Source of the DNA: an uncultured Bartonella sp.
GTDB lineage: Bacteria > Pseudomonadota > Alphaproteobacteria > Rhizobiales > Rhizobiaceae
NCBI GenBank assembly: GCA_943913205.1
Contig: CALTWN010000040.1
Coordinates: forward strand, 1 to 7,250
Length of the DNA: 7,250 nt
Direction of reading: 5' to 3'
Shown: one piece after another, positions 6,336-7,250 of the stretch
Layout of the letters: each line of letters opens with the position of its first letter
Numbering within the stretch: position 1 is the stretch's first letter
Translations under genes and position numbers: made by a program
The notes under the pieces: generated by a model
What the model saw: only the letters and a program-made list of their open reading frames with translations
Told to the model about the DNA's origin: nothing
Database searches by the model: none

Positions 6336-7250
6336 TTGGCTAATAGTGTTTTGGATGTTTTAGGCATTGGTTTAGGGCCTTTTAATATTAGCTTAAATTG
6401 TTTGCTTGCTAAAACAGGGCTAGATTCTTTATTTATAGATAAAAATAAAGAGTTTAGTTGGCATCCTTATTGCATGGGGGGCAATTTACAAGTTAGCTGG
6501 TTAAAAGATTGCGTTTCTGCTATAGATCCAACTAATTTTTATTCATTCCTGAATTATGTATCGAAAAATGGGCTTTTTTATCAGTTTGCGGCTAGAAAAT
6601 GTGATGTGATAACTCGATTAGAATATAACGACTATCTTAGGTGGATTCTTTCTCACTTTAAAAATATACATTTTAATTCAAATGCTCAGAGGTTAAGGGT
6701 AAGCGATAAGGGTTATTATATTGTAGAAACCGATAAAGATATTTACACAGCCAAATCTATAGTTGTAGGTACTGGTTGTGTGCCAAATATACCAAATTTT
6801 GCTAAAAAATATATTGGTGATGAAGTGTTTCATTCGTCAGTATATATGAAACATAGGAAACAAATAAATGGAAGAATTTTGATTGTAGGTAATGGGCAAA
6901 GTGCGTGCGAAATAGTAATGGATTTATTAGATAATGCTCCAGATGTAGATATAATATGGATATCAAACGCATCAACATTTCACTCACTAGATGACAATGC
7001 TATTATAAACTCTTTATATTCTCCTTCATACACGAAAGAAATTATAAAAACAGAAGAAAATTATAAGAAAATTTTGTTTAATAATTTACTATATACGAGC
7101 GATGGTATATCAAGCTTAACAGCTAATCAACTGTTTGAAAGTATTTATAATAAAAAGAAAGAAATATGCCTTTCATTAGATACAAGTTTGTGCAACCTTA
7201 ATAAAAGCGATGCTGGATATAATGCCAATATTTTTCTTAAGAAATTTAAT
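6336..7250 (+). CDS. L-lysine/L-ornithine N-hydroxylase, siderophore biosynthesis (runs off right edge)
   Basis: 305 codons are visible of a family usually about 430-450 residues long. It is related to IucD and SidA, FAD- and NADPH-dependent monooxygenases that hydroxylate the side-chain amine of lysine or ornithine, or of a related diamine, as an early step to hydroxamate siderophores. Evidence is the FAD-binding GIGLGPFN (10-17), the family-typical FSWHP (40-44) and LQVSWLKDCVSAIDPT (51-66), YSFLNY (69-74), and the NADPH-binding GNGQSA (185-190). The start is a TTG: it has a good AGAGGA seven bases upstream, no ATG or GTG start lies between it and the in-frame TAA at 6306-6308, and the protein begins just before the FAD motif as expected. 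The substrate, lysine, ornithine or a diamine, cannot be decided here. It is transcribed away from the MFS remnant, as in a divergent siderophore gene pair. No frameshift is seen as far as the edge. Confidence 0.9.
   Translation, partial: MANSVLDVLGIGLGPFNISLNCLLAKTGLDSLFIDKNKEFSWHPYCMGGNLQVSWLKDCVSAIDPTNFYSFLNYVSKNGLFYQFAARKCDVITRLEYNDYLRWILSHFKNIHFNSNAQRLRVSDKGYYIVETDKDIYTAKSIVVGTGCVPNIPNFAKKYIGDEVFHSSVYMKHRKQINGRILIVGNGQSACEIVMDLLDNAPDVDIIWISNASTFHSLDDNAIINSLYSPSYTKEIIKTEENYKKILFNNLLYTSDGISSLTANQLFESIYNKKKEICLSLDTSLCNLNKSDAGYNANIFLKKFN

Noticed and set aside
6802..6987. Minus-strand 61-codon open frame
   Set aside because: It lies opposite the hydroxylase coding sequence across its NADPH-binding region and shows nothing recognisable.

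Overview
The window is AT-rich bacterial DNA. A single very large restriction-modification gene sits inside a siderophore-type locus, between two copies of the same upstream region. The gene types would fit an AT-rich gammaproteobacterium, but nothing in the window fixes the taxon and I do not name one.

Layout, left to right. (1) Bases 1-193, minus strand: the first 64 codons of a major facilitator superfamily (MFS) transporter that runs off the left edge. (2) Bases 194-474: its upstream region, with a perfect 10-bp-stem hairpin just before the start codon, a second inverted repeat near a possible promoter, and a weak candidate terminator for the next gene. (3) Bases 475-5451, minus strand: a complete 1658-residue single-chain Type ISP-like enzyme carrying Mrr-like nuclease, SF2 translocase, N6-adenine methyltransferase and target-recognition region, with its own promoter. 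(4) Bases 5571-5987, minus strand: a broken second copy of the start of the MFS gene, with at least two deletions. (5) Bases 5988-6335: a second copy of the MFS upstream region, joined to the unique leader of the next gene. (6) Bases 6336-7250, plus strand: the first 305 codons of an L-lysine/L-ornithine N-hydroxylase, running off the right edge.

Bases 1-354 and 5889-6148 are one long direct repeat. I find three substitutions in the 260 aligned bases, plus a 94-base block present only on the left. The simplest history is that an MFS gene and a divergent hydroxylase gene once shared one intergenic region, and the enzyme gene entered there with duplication of the MFS 5' end and the intergenic DNA. 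This is the pattern left by single-crossover integration or by insertion with long target duplication. The right MFS copy then decayed, while the left copy is open as far as it can be seen.

Functionally, the hydroxylase would make the N-hydroxylated amine for a hydroxamate siderophore, and the MFS protein could export or import the siderophore; the latter is inferred only from position. The enzyme is a self-contained barrier against foreign DNA. Because the right copy of the MFS upstream region points toward it with only a dead gene between, the enzyme gene may receive read-through from a siderophore-locus promoter in addition to its own.
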